Of a DNA stretch of 41,379 nucleotides, positions 27,422-35,362 are shown one piece after another. The translations under genes were made by a program, and so were the position numbers. How positions within the stretch are numbered: position 1 is the stretch's first letter; each line of letters starts with the position of its first letter. The notes under the pieces are model-generated. The model saw only the letters and a list, made by a program, of their open reading frames with translations, had not been told where the DNA came from and ran no database searches. This stretch comes from a virus, in the IMG/VR virus record IMGVR_UViG_3300046506_000212, positions 1 to 41,379 of that record, one strand, 5' to 3'.

Positions 27422-27742
27422 ATGGCCATGGCCACTAACTATGTAAGCAATGGCGCGACCGTTACCGCTGTAGCCCCTACGGGCGGATCTGTGGCGGGCG
27501 TACCCCAAGTGATCGGCGACCTGGCGGTGATGCCGCTGCAAAGCGGTTCAAAGGGTGCTGTGATCGTGTATCGCACTGACGGCAATTGGAGCGTTCCGGC
27601 TGACGCGGCGCTCAAGTTCGGTATGAGCGTCAACGTCAAGGCGGGCGGGCTGGTTGCGCCCGGCACGGCGGATTCGGCGCCTTACGGCAAGCTGTTGACC
27701 GATGCGGTCGGCGGTTTTGCCGAAGTGCTGATCGTCCAGTAA
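27422..27742 (+). CDS. Capsid decoration/cement protein (DUF2190)
   Basis: A 106-residue beta-rich protein: NYVSNGATVTAVAPTGGSVA, VPQVIGDLAVMPLQSGSKGA and VIVYRTDGNWSVPADAALKF match DUF2190 proteins, small trimeric cement proteins following the capsid gene in many phages. ATG 27422 has AGGAGAAAA upstream. Stabilises the expanded head. Confidence 0.85.
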   Translation: MAMATNYVSNGATVTAVAPTGGSVAGVPQVIGDLAVMPLQSGSKGAVIVYRTDGNWSVPADAALKFGMSVNVKAGGLVAPGTADSAPYGKLLTDAVGGFAEVLIVQ

Positions 27743-28098
27743 TGCCAGTCGGTCGCTTTCGCGATATCACGGCACGGATGGACGCCGTGCTGGTGGCCCG
27801 CCTGGGCGACCGGGCGGTTCGTGCGGATGGCGTCGAGGTTTTTGGCGCTTTCCTGTCGCCGTTCTCCGGCGCTGAGCTGGGCGCGGGGCAGTTCAAGATC
27901 GGGGCCGGGATCAACACGGACGAAGTGATTGAACCGACGTTCACCCTTCGCCATGTCGACGCCGTTGGGCTGGTGGCGAAAGCCTTCATTGTGGTTGACG
28001 TGCCCTTAGCCGATGGCGGTGGCCGTTACCAAGTGATCAAGACCGAGCCGGACGGAACGGGCATGGTCACGCTTAAGCTGAAATTGGTGAGTTCATGA
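27742..28098 (+). CDS. Head-tail attachment protein (gpFII-like)
   Basis: A 118-residue protein (MPVGRFRDITARMDAVLVAR, FGAFLSPFSGAELGAGQFKI, LRHVDAVGLVAKAFIVVDVP, GGGRYQVIKTEPDGTGMVTL) of the type found between decoration and tail genes, consistent with the lambda gpFII-like attachment family. It shares one base with the previous gene and overlaps the next by 4 bp. Confidence 0.7.
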   Translation: MPVGRFRDITARMDAVLVARLGDRAVRADGVEVFGAFLSPFSGAELGAGQFKIGAGINTDEVIEPTFTLRHVDAVGLVAKAFIVVDVPLADGGGRYQVIKTEPDGTGMVTLKLKLVSS

Positions 28099-28589
28099 CA
28101 GAAGACGACGCGCTTGCATTGCTGCATGACCGCATCACTGAAACGCTTCTTGCGAAACTGCCCGGCGTGGTTCATGTCGAGGCATACCCCGATCTGGAAA
28201 AGGTTGTAACGGTCCCGGCGGTGTTTTTCGGCATGCCCGAGTTTGCTCCTGGGCCGGACAGCGGCACGGGTAAAACAGCGATCCATGGGAAGTTTCAGGC
28301 GTTGATTCTGGTCGATGCGACTGATCCGCACGCGCCAGTACAAGGCATGTGGCTGGCGGCCCGTATGGCGTCGCTGCTGCGCGGTCAGTATTGGGAATTG
28401 GACTATGTGGAGGAAACCAAGGACGTTATGGCGGCCCTGGATAACTCCAATCCGGCGCTGGAGCAATTCGTGACCTGGGGCGTCAGTTGGTCCCAGGACT
28501 TTCACGTTGGTGATAATGCCGAATGGCCGTGGCCGGATCTTAAGCCGACGCCCTTCGGGCCTGAAAGCCCCGAGGCGGTGACGCCGTGA
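28095..28589 (+). CDS. Tail terminator/completion protein (Mu gp37-like, DUF1834)
   Basis: A 164-residue protein with DALALLHDRITETLLAKLPG, VVHVEAYPDLEKVVTVPAVF and LEQFVTWGVSWSQDFHVGDN, resembling gp37/DUF1834 proteins that cap the tail tube and shape the head-tail junction. Placed directly before the baseplate gene V. Confidence 0.65.
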   Translation: MTEDDALALLHDRITETLLAKLPGVVHVEAYPDLEKVVTVPAVFFGMPEFAPGPDSGTGKTAIHGKFQALILVDATDPHAPVQGMWLAARMASLLRGQYWELDYVEETKDVMAALDNSNPALEQFVTWGVSWSQDFHVGDNAEWPWPDLKPTPFGPESPEAVTP

Positions 28590-29176
28590 ATAAGCCCAGC
28601 GTTGGCGAACATGACCGCATTATCGCGGCCATGCTCATGCCCGGCAAAGTCTCGGCCGTGGATCTGAAAAAGGGCAAGGTCCGCATTACGTCGCGTGAAG
28701 GCTGGGTAAGCCCCTGGATTCGCTGGTTTAGCAAGGCGGCAGGCAGCGCTCGGCACTGGCGTGCGCCGTCCATGAACGAGCAAGGCATGATCTTCAACCC
28801 CAGCGGGCAGCCGGGTTTGGGGGGCTTCGCGCCGGGCCTGTTCAGCGAAGCCGGTGGCGCGCCTGATGACCGGGATCATGTCGAGGTCTGGGAATTCCCG
28901 GACGGCGGTCGGCTGGTCTACGACTGGGAAGCCAAGACCTACGACATAACCTTGCCCACGGGCACGGTGACGACAAAGGTCGGCAGTACAACGTCGGTCG
29001 TTACGGATAACGCGGCATCGATCAAGGTCGGTGGTGCTGCATTCGAAATGACGCCGGGCAGCATCAAACTTACCGGCGAAGTGCAAATCGTAGGCGGCCT
29101 AAAGGTCACTCAAGACATTTTCGGCGGCGGCCAAATCATCGATACGGGTGGCAACACGCCGAATCACAAGCACTAA
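28586..29176 (+). CDS. V: Baseplate spike protein gpV
   Basis: A 196-residue gpV protein starting with GTG 28586. The N-terminal OB-fold region (MPGKVSAVDLKKGKVRITSR, EGWVSPWIRWFSKAAG) and the C-terminal beta-helix repeats (TLPTGTVTTKVGSTTSVVTD, SIKLTGEVQIVGGLKVTQDI) end in N-H-K-H, the HxH type iron-binding tip of P2-like spikes. The spike pierces the outer membrane. Confidence 0.93.
   Translation: MNKPSVGEHDRIIAAMLMPGKVSAVDLKKGKVRITSREGWVSPWIRWFSKAAGSARHWRAPSMNEQGMIFNPSGQPGLGGFAPGLFSEAGGAPDDRDHVEVWEFPDGGRLVYDWEAKTYDITLPTGTVTTKVGSTTSVVTDNAASIKVGGAAFEMTPGSIKLTGEVQIVGGLKVTQDIFGGGQIIDTGGNTPNHKH
28999..29012. repeat. Dispersed palindrome, one mismatch (CGTTAC-GG-ATAACG)
   Basis: Inside gene V; same mismatch type as the copy at 8610. 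Confidence 0.5.
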
Positions 29177-29193
29177 AACCTGAGTCATTCACG

Positions 29194-29216
29194 ACCCGCC
29201 TTGAGCGGGTTTTTTT
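29194..29216 (+). terminator. Terminator after gene V
   Basis: ACCCGC-CTTGA-GCGGGT followed by a run of seven T. The end of the T run and the next ribosome binding site (TTTTTTATGCC-GGAGAAA pattern, with one variable base) also occurs at 17990-18008, so a terminator plus ribosome-binding-site module has been duplicated. Confidence 0.85.
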
Positions 29217-29232
29217 ATGCCTGGAGAAACAC

Positions 29233-29496
29233 ATGGCCACGTCTACGAAAGCAGCAAAAGAAACCTCTGCCGTAACGGCTGAAACCCCCGTCTCTGAAGG
29301 CGCGCAGGCGGTTTCGGAAGTTGTGCCGGCACAAGCCGCAAAAGTGCCCGTTTTCCGCGACAAAGAATTCACGTCGCGCACGCTGATTCTGCCCCAGGGT
29401 CGCACCGTTGAAGTGAAGCGCGGGCAGGTCGAGGCCGTCGACGCTGAGCTGTCGGCGTTCCTGAAGGCGCGCCAGGACTTCGAGCCGCTGGAGTGA
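29233..29496 (+). CDS. Hypothetical phage protein (87 aa)
   Basis: Low-complexity Ala/Thr/Glu N-terminus (residues 1-38), then a small beta domain (VFRDKEFTSRTLILPQGRTV, EVKRGQVEAVDAELSAFLKA). Found between gpV and gpW, so probably a minor virion protein. The beta part resembles small phage proteins of unknown role. Confidence 0.65.
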   Translation: MATSTKAAKETSAVTAETPVSEGAQAVSEVVPAQAAKVPVFRDKEFTSRTLILPQGRTVEVKRGQVEAVDAELSAFLKARQDFEPLE

Positions 29497-29501
29497 AGTA
29501 A

Positions 29502-29837
29502 ATGATCGGACGGGACCGCCGAACAGGGCTGCCGCTGTCGGGCTTCGCTCATGCGATGCAGTCCATTGAAGACATTTTGACGACCAAGATCGGCAGTCGG
29601 CGAATGCTGCCCGAGTACGGCAGCACGCTTAAAGACTACGTGGACTTGCCGGTTAACGATGGTTGGAAAGGCGCCGTAGCGGCCGAAGTGATTCGCGCCG
29701 TGGGCCGCTGGGAAAAGCGCGTGAGGCTTAGCCAGGTCACGGTCATTTCCATGGTCGGCGGGCAAATCACCCTGCGCTTACAGGGCGAGTACCTGGGCGA
29801 TACCCCCGAGGCCCTGGATCAAAAGGTGACTGTATGA
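29502..29837 (+). CDS. W: Baseplate wedge protein gpW (gp25-like)
   Basis: A 111-residue protein of the gp25/P2 gpW family: HAMQSIEDILTTKIGSRRML followed by PEYGSTLKDYVDLPVND, the conserved GSR-x-P-x-Y-G-S signature. Forms the baseplate core and starts sheath polymerisation. Overlaps gpJ by 4 bp. Confidence 0.93.
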   Translation: MIGRDRRTGLPLSGFAHAMQSIEDILTTKIGSRRMLPEYGSTLKDYVDLPVNDGWKGAVAAEVIRAVGRWEKRVRLSQVTVISMVGGQITLRLQGEYLGDTPEALDQKVTV

Positions 29838-30691
29838 CGATGCTGGATTTATCGCTGATTCCGGCGCCTGACGTGATTGAAACACTCTCTTTCGAGGATG
29901 TGTTTCAAAACATCTTGCAGCGCTTCCGGGTGGCGATCGGGGATCAGTGGAACGCTGCAATTGAGTCTGATCCAGTCATGAAAGAGCTGGAGACGATCGC
30001 CTATGAAATCGTCACGTTGCGTGCCCGGATTAACAGCGCCGGTAAAGCCAACATGTTGCCGTCCAGTTCGGGCAATGACTTGGACAACCTGCTGGCGCTG
30101 CTGGGTGCAAAGCGGCTGGAAGACGAGCTAGACCCGGCGTTCCGGGAACGCGGCAGGCAGGCCCCGTATGGGTTCAGCACGGCCGGGCCGCTGGCGGCGT
30201 ACAAGTACCACGCGGCCAGCGCACACGACGATATCCGGGACGTGCGCGTGGATTCCCCCGCCCCTGGCGATATCCGTATCACGGTGCTGAGCCGGGTCGG
30301 TGATGGCGTGCCGACGCAAGAAGTGCTCGATGCTGTCAGGGATCGGCTTTCACCCGAAGACATGCGCCCAACAAACGACACGGTGATTGTTGAACCGGCG
30401 TACCCGATGCCGTGGCAACTGGTTGCAGAGGTGCATTTCCCGACCGGCGCTGCCTATGAGCCGATCATGGTGGCCGCTCAGGCCGCTGCTGAGGCGTATG
30501 CGCTCGCGCAGAACAAAATCAATGCTGCGGTAAAGGTAAGCAAGATTATCGCCGCTGCCGCGCTGCCAGGGACTTCGGACGTCAAGGTGATGAGTCCGAC
30601 CGGTGATATCGAGCCGGAGACTCAAGGCGCGCCGTACTGCACGCAAATCATCCTGACGCCGAGGGTGGTTTATGACCAGCAGCTCAGCTGA
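29834..30691 (+). CDS. J: Baseplate assembly protein gpJ
   Basis: A 285-residue P2 gpJ-type protein: DLSLIPAPDVIETLSFEDVF, LRARINSAGKANMLPSSSGN, DLDNLLALLGAKRLEDELD, DDIRDVRVDSPAPGDIRITV and VRDRLSPEDMRPTNDTVIVE are typical. Wedge component with gpW and gpI. Confidence 0.93.
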   Translation: MTMLDLSLIPAPDVIETLSFEDVFQNILQRFRVAIGDQWNAAIESDPVMKELETIAYEIVTLRARINSAGKANMLPSSSGNDLDNLLALLGAKRLEDELDPAFRERGRQAPYGFSTAGPLAAYKYHAASAHDDIRDVRVDSPAPGDIRITVLSRVGDGVPTQEVLDAVRDRLSPEDMRPTNDTVIVEPAYPMPWQLVAEVHFPTGAAYEPIMVAAQAAAEAYALAQNKINAAVKVSKIIAAAALPGTSDVKVMSPTGDIEPETQGAPYCTQIILTPRVVYDQQLS

Positions 30692-31307
30692 CCTGTTGCC
30701 CGGTAACAGCGTGGCCCTTGAGCGCGCTGTGGTCGAGTCGAGCGGCATTCGTACGCTTGACCCCGACATCATTCGCTTGCTCTGGGATGCCGACAAGTGT
30801 CCGCCCCAGTACCTGCCGTATCTGGCCTGGGCCTTGGCGGTGGACTTCTGGGAGCTGGCCAAGACCGATCAGCAGCGCCGCAACCTGATCAAGGGCGCGA
30901 TTCAGTGGCATCGCAAGCGCGGCACGCCCTGGGCGGTCAAGGAAGCTTTGGCGGCGTTCGAGTTCGGCGGGTTCGTCTTTGACTGGGACCTGAAGAACAA
31001 GGGCGGCCACTGGGCAGAGTTCGACGTGGAATTCAACGTCACTGACCAGTCAGTGACCGAAGAAACCTATGCCCAGGTACTGCGCCTTATCGATGCCTTC
31101 AAGGCTGGCCGGTCGCACTTGCGCAACCTGCGCACGGTGTTGACGACGCAGGCGGCCGTTTTCGTGGCGTGCGCGACCTATGGCGGCGACACCGTGACTG
31201 TTTACCCGCTCTCGCCAAAAGACATTTCCGCGCAGCCTGCGGGCGTGTCGGTGGGTGTCGGCGCGCATGACTTCGCCACCACTACGATTTACCCGAGGAC
31301 ACCATGA
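30672..31307 (+). CDS. I: Tail protein I (baseplate wedge)
   Basis: A 211-residue P2 gpI-type protein: LLPGNSVALERAVVESSGIR, LWDADKCPPQYLPYLAWALA, VDFWELAKTDQQRRNLIKGA and WHRKRGTPWAVKEALAAFEF. Overlaps gpJ by 20 bp and the fibre gene by 4 bp. It links wedge to tail fibre. Confidence 0.93.
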   Translation: MTSSSADLLPGNSVALERAVVESSGIRTLDPDIIRLLWDADKCPPQYLPYLAWALAVDFWELAKTDQQRRNLIKGAIQWHRKRGTPWAVKEALAAFEFGGFVFDWDLKNKGGHWAEFDVEFNVTDQSVTEETYAQVLRLIDAFKAGRSHLRNLRTVLTTQAAVFVACATYGGDTVTVYPLSPKDISAQPAGVSVGVGAHDFATTTIYPRTP

Positions 31308-32152
31308 CCGAACAAACGATGCTGAGCGCCGCGCAGGCGCTTGTCGCGGCCCTTGAAGGCACGCCGGGGGTTTCGCTCGATGCTGCACGCACATTGCTTC
31401 AGCTTGTGTCTGTATCGCCTCTGGCGGCCTTGAGCGCGGCGGCGGATCAGTTCTACACGCTGTTAACCATGGAAGGGGCAACGGAGTTCATCGCCGCCCA
31501 GGCGGCAGCAGGCGACGTCAAAGTGCCGTTTACCCATATTGCCCTGGGCGATGGCAACGGCCTGCCGGTCACGCCAAACGAGGCCATGACGGGCCTTGTT
31601 AACGAGGTCTACCGGGTTCCCATCACCAGTATCACGGTGGACCCGAACAACTCGAAATACTTGATCCTTGAGGCCGTTATTCCGACAGTGGTCGGCGGCT
31701 GGACGGTCAACGAGGTGTCGGCCATTGGCGGCCGGGCCGGTGGCCTGACGTTGGCGGTGGGCAACTTCCCGCCGACCTATAAGCCCATGCTGAGCCAGGG
31801 CAGTGCCCGCGACATGGTTGTTCGCATGGTTATTCAGGTGGGCAACGCTTCGGTGGTGAGTTTCGCCATTGACCCGTCCGTAGCCGTGGCGACGAATCAG
31901 GCAATCATCAACGCGATGAACGCGCACTTGCTGGAGGTCAACCCGCACCCGCAATACGCGATGTTGGCGGATCTGGTGCATCACTTGATGGCGCTCGATC
32001 CACACCCGATGTACGCCAAAGGTGACGTTCTCACGGCTCATGCCAACGACCCCCACGCGCACGGAATTTACCTCACTTCGGCCGATCTGGACGCGGCTAT
32101 GTTGGCCGCCAAGCCCAACCCGGCATTGGTCCATTTCCGCACCACTATGTAA
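31304..32152 (+). CDS. Tail-collar/fibre N-terminal protein (DUF3751-like)
   Basis: A 282-residue protein. Residues about 60-200 match the phage tail-collar fibre domain: FTHIALGDGNGLPVTPNEAM, LVNEVYRVPITSITVDPNNS, VIPTVVGGWTVNEVSAIGG. The C-terminal part has a loose tandem motif NPHPQYA, DPHPMYA, DPHAHGIY, the histidine-rich segments found before fibre tips. It is shorter than usual H-type fibres and ends without a receptor-binding tip, so the next two genes probably complete the fibre. Confidence 0.85.
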   Translation: MTEQTMLSAAQALVAALEGTPGVSLDAARTLLQLVSVSPLAALSAAADQFYTLLTMEGATEFIAAQAAAGDVKVPFTHIALGDGNGLPVTPNEAMTGLVNEVYRVPITSITVDPNNSKYLILEAVIPTVVGGWTVNEVSAIGGRAGGLTLAVGNFPPTYKPMLSQGSARDMVVRMVIQVGNASVVSFAIDPSVAVATNQAIINAMNAHLLEVNPHPQYAMLADLVHHLMALDPHPMYAKGDVLTAHANDPHAHGIYLTSADLDAAMLAAKPNPALVHFRTTM

Positions 32153-32165
32153 GGAGTAGGCCGTT

Positions 32166-32501
32166 ATGAGTAACGGGCTTTACGGTCAAATCTCGCCCGC
32201 TGCGGGCATATTGACCAAGGCAACAACTATCGCCGTTCCGGCCAACAAGACGCGCTCTGTGATCCTCGGCGCCTGCAATACCTCGGATGAGTCGACCGCC
32301 AAAATTTACATTGCGGTCACTGATGCGGCGTCGGCTGTGACTGTTCCTGTGGCGGCTTACAAGTCATTCGGGCGCAAGCTTGGGCCGGGCGACGAGTACG
32401 AACGGAGCGTGCTGCTGGGTCCCGGTGAAAACGTGTGGTTCAAGTCAGATAAGGCGGGCGTAGCTTTCGACGTTCGCGGTTTTGAAGGGGATGCAGCATG
32501 A
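32166..32501 (+). CDS. Hypothetical fibre-associated protein (111 aa)
   Basis: Beta-rich (TTIAVPANKTRSVILGACNT, AKIYIAVTDAASAVTVPVAA, ERSVLLGPGENVWFKSDKAG), like small domains that sit on fibres or cap trimers. Overlaps the 661-aa gene by 4 bp. Not recognised. Confidence 0.65.
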   Translation: MSNGLYGQISPAAGILTKATTIAVPANKTRSVILGACNTSDESTAKIYIAVTDAASAVTVPVAAYKSFGRKLGPGDEYERSVLLGPGENVWFKSDKAGVAFDVRGFEGDAA

Positions 32502-34483
32502 CGATTAACTATCTGCCTAACTCCACGGCCAGCGTGCTGGGGGCGGTATCCTCGGGCGGCACTCAGACGCAACTGAACGTTACTGCGAATGCGCCGTTCG
32601 AGCTGAATGATCTGGTTTACGTCGACTGGAAGACGGGGGCCATTGTCAATCAGTCCGGTATGCCGCCCAAGGCGGCGTTGGCTACCGGGCCGTCGTTGCA
32701 GACATTCCTCTATGACGACTTCCCGGGCGCTACGGCGAACTCTGTAGGGTCGATCAGTCAAATCGGCCCGGATGGTTCGATGTATCTGCTGGGCAGCGGC
32801 TTTAGCGGTTCCGGGCCATATCGCCGGTCGATTATCCTGTACAAGTACAATGCCAGGGGGATTTTGCAGTCTAAAGGCCAGGTCTTTAACGTATCGAACG
32901 ATATTAGCGTTGCGATTCTGGTTAACACTTGCTCGTTCGCACTGCTGAGCAATGGCAATATCCTTGTCACTTGGCTGACTGGTTCAAACACTTCGACAAT
33001 CTCGTGGTCCATCCTTAATACGTCGCTGCGGACAATTTATAGCGGCACAATTGTTGCCGCTGCTGGTGCTGGCGTGGGTGGCGGGGTTGCGCATATCCAG
33101 CCGACCAACAACGGCGGCGCAATTCTATTTTCCAGTAACGGCATTGACTATATTTCTGCGGTCGGAGTTACGAGCAGGCCCGTTACTAGCCTTCTTTCGG
33201 CGCTGGCATGGCACAACCATTTGAAGGATGCAAACGCGCCATATGACACCTACGCGAAGCCCGTGCCAGTTAAAAGCGGTACTGCTGGTGCATTTGGCTA
33301 TGTATATACTTCGTCGTCGGGCAGTGGAGGTTGTTACTATGCGGTAATCGAGGCCGACGGGAGTCTGCGCGGCGCGGTTGTAACGCTGATCGCGGCTGTT
33401 TATCAGCAAATGTGCATTGCTGTTTCCCCTACAACCAATAACATTATGTGGTCAAACTACATTAGTGGTTATTATGGTGTGGTGAGTGATTCGGGTGTTG
33501 TTGTAAAGGCTTCTAGTGCGCTGATAAACGCCAATACAACTATCGGCATTCGCCTGTCTTCCGACGCTGGCGGAAACTTTCTTATTGTTAGTTGCAGCTT
33601 GGCTGATTACAAATGGTACTTGCGTTACATGACTCCGGCGGGTGTCGATGTTTCGCAAGCGTCGGTAATTGCGAGCCTTGGCAGTAACGTCGGGCCGTAT
33701 AGCGCGCCAGTGGTAGCAAAGCTTACGACTGGTACGGTTTATCTGCTGCCTGGTTCTACAAATACGTCTTGGGTTTACTATGCATTTGTAAACAATGCCG
33801 GGGTGATTGCTAAACAAGAGTTGCTGTTGAATTTTGGCTATTCTGGTGGTGGTACAGGCCTGGCGTTTACGGTTACTGTTTACAACGATACAGTGTATGG
33901 CCTGGCAAGCGTTGGTCTTACGACGAGCCCGGTTGATGTTCTGACGTTCACAATTTCCAATGCCGGAGTGACGACGCTTAGCGGTGACGCTACAAATGGC
34001 ATTATCGGACGTTCGACAATTGACGTCGGCTATCCAATCCGGTCATTTATAGATGAGACTGGCAAGTATCTGTACTTTGTTTGTACGGTTAGCGCCTCGT
34101 CTACGGTGGTGATTACCTATGACTTAAATCTGAATTTCCTGTCTTATTCGATTTTTGGCACGGTATCGCAGACGTTTTTCAATTCGTCAACTATTCGCGT
34201 ATTTGCGCAAGGTTTGCTGTTTAGCGGGGCGAGCGGTTATTCCGACGCTTCGACTGTCGGCACTCTGGCGGTATTTATCAAGCCAAAGACAACGATATTG
34301 CTCGGGGTGGCAGCAAATGCGGCTGCTGAGGGTGGTGCGCTGGCCGTAAATACCAAAGGTGTTTTTCCTGTTCCCGCATCTTGGAAGGCTGTATTTCAGA
34401 CCTTCGATGCCAGTGCAAATACTCCGGCTGGTAATTCGGGTTTTATTGCTAGTGGGTTTATCAACTTGAAGGGGTTTAGTTAA
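32498..34483 (+). CDS. Putative receptor-binding tail fibre (661 aa)
   Basis: Not recognised by family, but clearly a beta-propeller or beta-solenoid-like fibre protein: repeated short strands rich in Ser, Thr, Gly, Val, Tyr, with recurring SSDAGGNFLIVS-, NGNILVTWLTGSN-type units. The gene is visibly richer in A and T, especially 32900-34450, than its GC-rich neighbours, and uses codons such as TTT, AAT and TAT freely. That is typical of horizontally exchanged receptor-binding proteins. No endosialidase or depolymerase motif is evident. It sets host range, by inference. Confidence 0.75.
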   Translation: MTINYLPNSTASVLGAVSSGGTQTQLNVTANAPFELNDLVYVDWKTGAIVNQSGMPPKAALATGPSLQTFLYDDFPGATANSVGSISQIGPDGSMYLLGSGFSGSGPYRRSIILYKYNARGILQSKGQVFNVSNDISVAILVNTCSFALLSNGNILVTWLTGSNTSTISWSILNTSLRTIYSGTIVAAAGAGVGGGVAHIQPTNNGGAILFSSNGIDYISAVGVTSRPVTSLLSALAWHNHLKDANAPYDTYAKPVPVKSGTAGAFGYVYTSSSGSGGCYYAVIEADGSLRGAVVTLIAAVYQQMCIAVSPTTNNIMWSNYISGYYGVVSDSGVVVKASSALINANTTIGIRLSSDAGGNFLIVSCSLADYKWYLRYMTPAGVDVSQASVIASLGSNVGPYSAPVVAKLTTGTVYLLPGSTNTSWVYYAFVNNAGVIAKQELLLNFGYSGGGTGLAFTVTVYNDTVYGLASVGLTTSPVDVLTFTISNAGVTTLSGDATNGIIGRSTIDVGYPIRSFIDETGKYLYFVCTVSASSTVVITYDLNLNFLSYSIFGTVSQTFFNSSTIRVFAQGLLFSGASGYSDASTVGTLAVFIKPKTTILLGVAANAAAEGGALAVNTKGVFPVPASWKAVFQTFDASANTPAGNSGFIASGFINLKGFS

Positions 34484-34905
34484 TGCCGATGCTCATTGGT
34501 AAAGATGGGGCGACTTATCCCTATCAGACGCTTCAGGACTACGGCGTCAGCTTTTGCCTTGATGGCAGTACGTTTATTCAGATGCCACTGTCTGAATTCA
34601 CGATTGCCGATCAGTCCAGCCTGACGTTTATCACGGTCCTGGCGTACCGCAACCGCTTCACTGAGGCGGAAAAGGTCGATATCGAAATGGCCGCGCTCGA
34701 TGACCCATCCGCCGCCATGACGGCCCGCAAGCAAGCCGCGAATGTCCGGGTTTATCTGGCGGATCTGTCGACGGCCAAATTCATCGACTTGCAGGACGAA
34801 GCAACCCGAGCAGGCGCCCAGGCGCTGGAAGCGGCCGGGCTGCTGGCCAAGGGTCGCGCCCTGGAAATCCTCGACGCGCCAATCGAGGCGAAAGAACGCC
34901 TGTAG
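34483..34905 (+). CDS. Putative tail fibre assembly protein (140 aa)
   Basis: Shares one base with the fibre gene. N-terminal beta part (LIGKDGATYPYQTLQDYGVS), then a long helical, Ala-rich part (RFTEAEKVDIEMAALDDPSA, AGAQALEAAGLLAKGRALEI). Its position directly after the fibre gene is where chaperones or assembly proteins lie; no family match is clear. Confidence 0.55.
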   Translation: MPMLIGKDGATYPYQTLQDYGVSFCLDGSTFIQMPLSEFTIADQSSLTFITVLAYRNRFTEAEKVDIEMAALDDPSAAMTARKQAANVRVYLADLSTAKFIDLQDEATRAGAQALEAAGLLAKGRALEILDAPIEAKERL

Positions 34906-34927
34906 CCCAGGACCGCAAGACCACAAG

Positions 34928-34949
34928 CGCCCCGCATCGTCGGGGCGTT
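34928..34949 (+). terminator. Terminator after the fibre module
   Basis: CGCCCCG-CATCGT-CGGGGCG then TTGTCGTTT; a moderate rho-independent terminator. Confidence 0.6.
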
Positions 34950-34977
34950 GTCGTTTCTGACGTAAGGAGAAGTGCGA

Positions 34978-35286
34978 TTGAAACAGCGACTCGGAATGCT
35001 CTTGCTGGCCCTGCTGTGCGCCCTGGCGGCGGTCGTGGGCTGGCTCTGGATGTTGGGGGCCGCCCTGGGCGGCAGTGATCGAGCGCGGCGCTTGGCTGTC
35101 TCTTTCGACCAGTTGGCCAACACGGCCTTCGGCGGCAACGAAGACGAGACCATCAGTTCCCGCGCTGCCAAGGCGGCCCGCGAGCATCGAGCGTGGGGCT
35201 GCGTGCTGTGCAAGGCGCTGGACTGGTTCGAAAAGGACCACTGCGAGCTGAGCATTGAGCCGGACCGGGGCAAGCCCCTGCGCTGA
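34978..35286 (+). CDS. Small membrane protein of tailed phages (102 aa)
   Basis: An N-terminal membrane anchor (MLLLALLCALAAVVGWLWML) is followed by a motif I have seen in small phage proteins: LANTAFGGNEDETISSRAAK, then WGCVLCKALDWFEKDHCELS with three cysteines. The start is TTG 34978, 9 nt after AAGGAG; GTG 34972 is too close. It stands between fibre and sheath modules with terminators on both sides, so it is an independently regulated, moron-like insertion. Function unknown. Confidence 0.7.
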   Translation: MKQRLGMLLLALLCALAAVVGWLWMLGAALGGSDRARRLAVSFDQLANTAFGGNEDETISSRAAKAAREHRAWGCVLCKALDWFEKDHCELSIEPDRGKPLR

Positions 35287-35291
35287 TCCGT

Positions 35292-35304
35292 CGTTACCGT
35301 AACG
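35292..35304. repeat. Dispersed palindrome CGTTAC-C-GTAACG
   Basis: Perfect arms with 1-nt spacer, directly after the 102-aa gene and before the terminator at 35323. Confidence 0.85.
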
Positions 35305-35322
35305 CAACCGTTTTACCGAGAC

Positions 35323-35343
35323 CCCGCCAAGTGCGGGTTTTTT
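35323..35343 (+). terminator. Terminator before the sheath gene
   Basis: CCCGC-CAAGT-GCGGG followed by a run of T, 20 bp before the sheath start codon. Confidence 0.75.
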
Positions 35344-35362
35344 CGTTTTTGGAGATTGATTT

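Noticed and set aside
26155-27435. A 426-codon open frame on the minus strand over the capsid gene
   Set aside because: It is a shadow of the GC-rich plus-strand gene: Arg/Gly/His-rich, no ribosome binding site, no recognisable domain. The same applies to long minus-strand frames at 5507-6586, 35294-36568 and 38870-40168.
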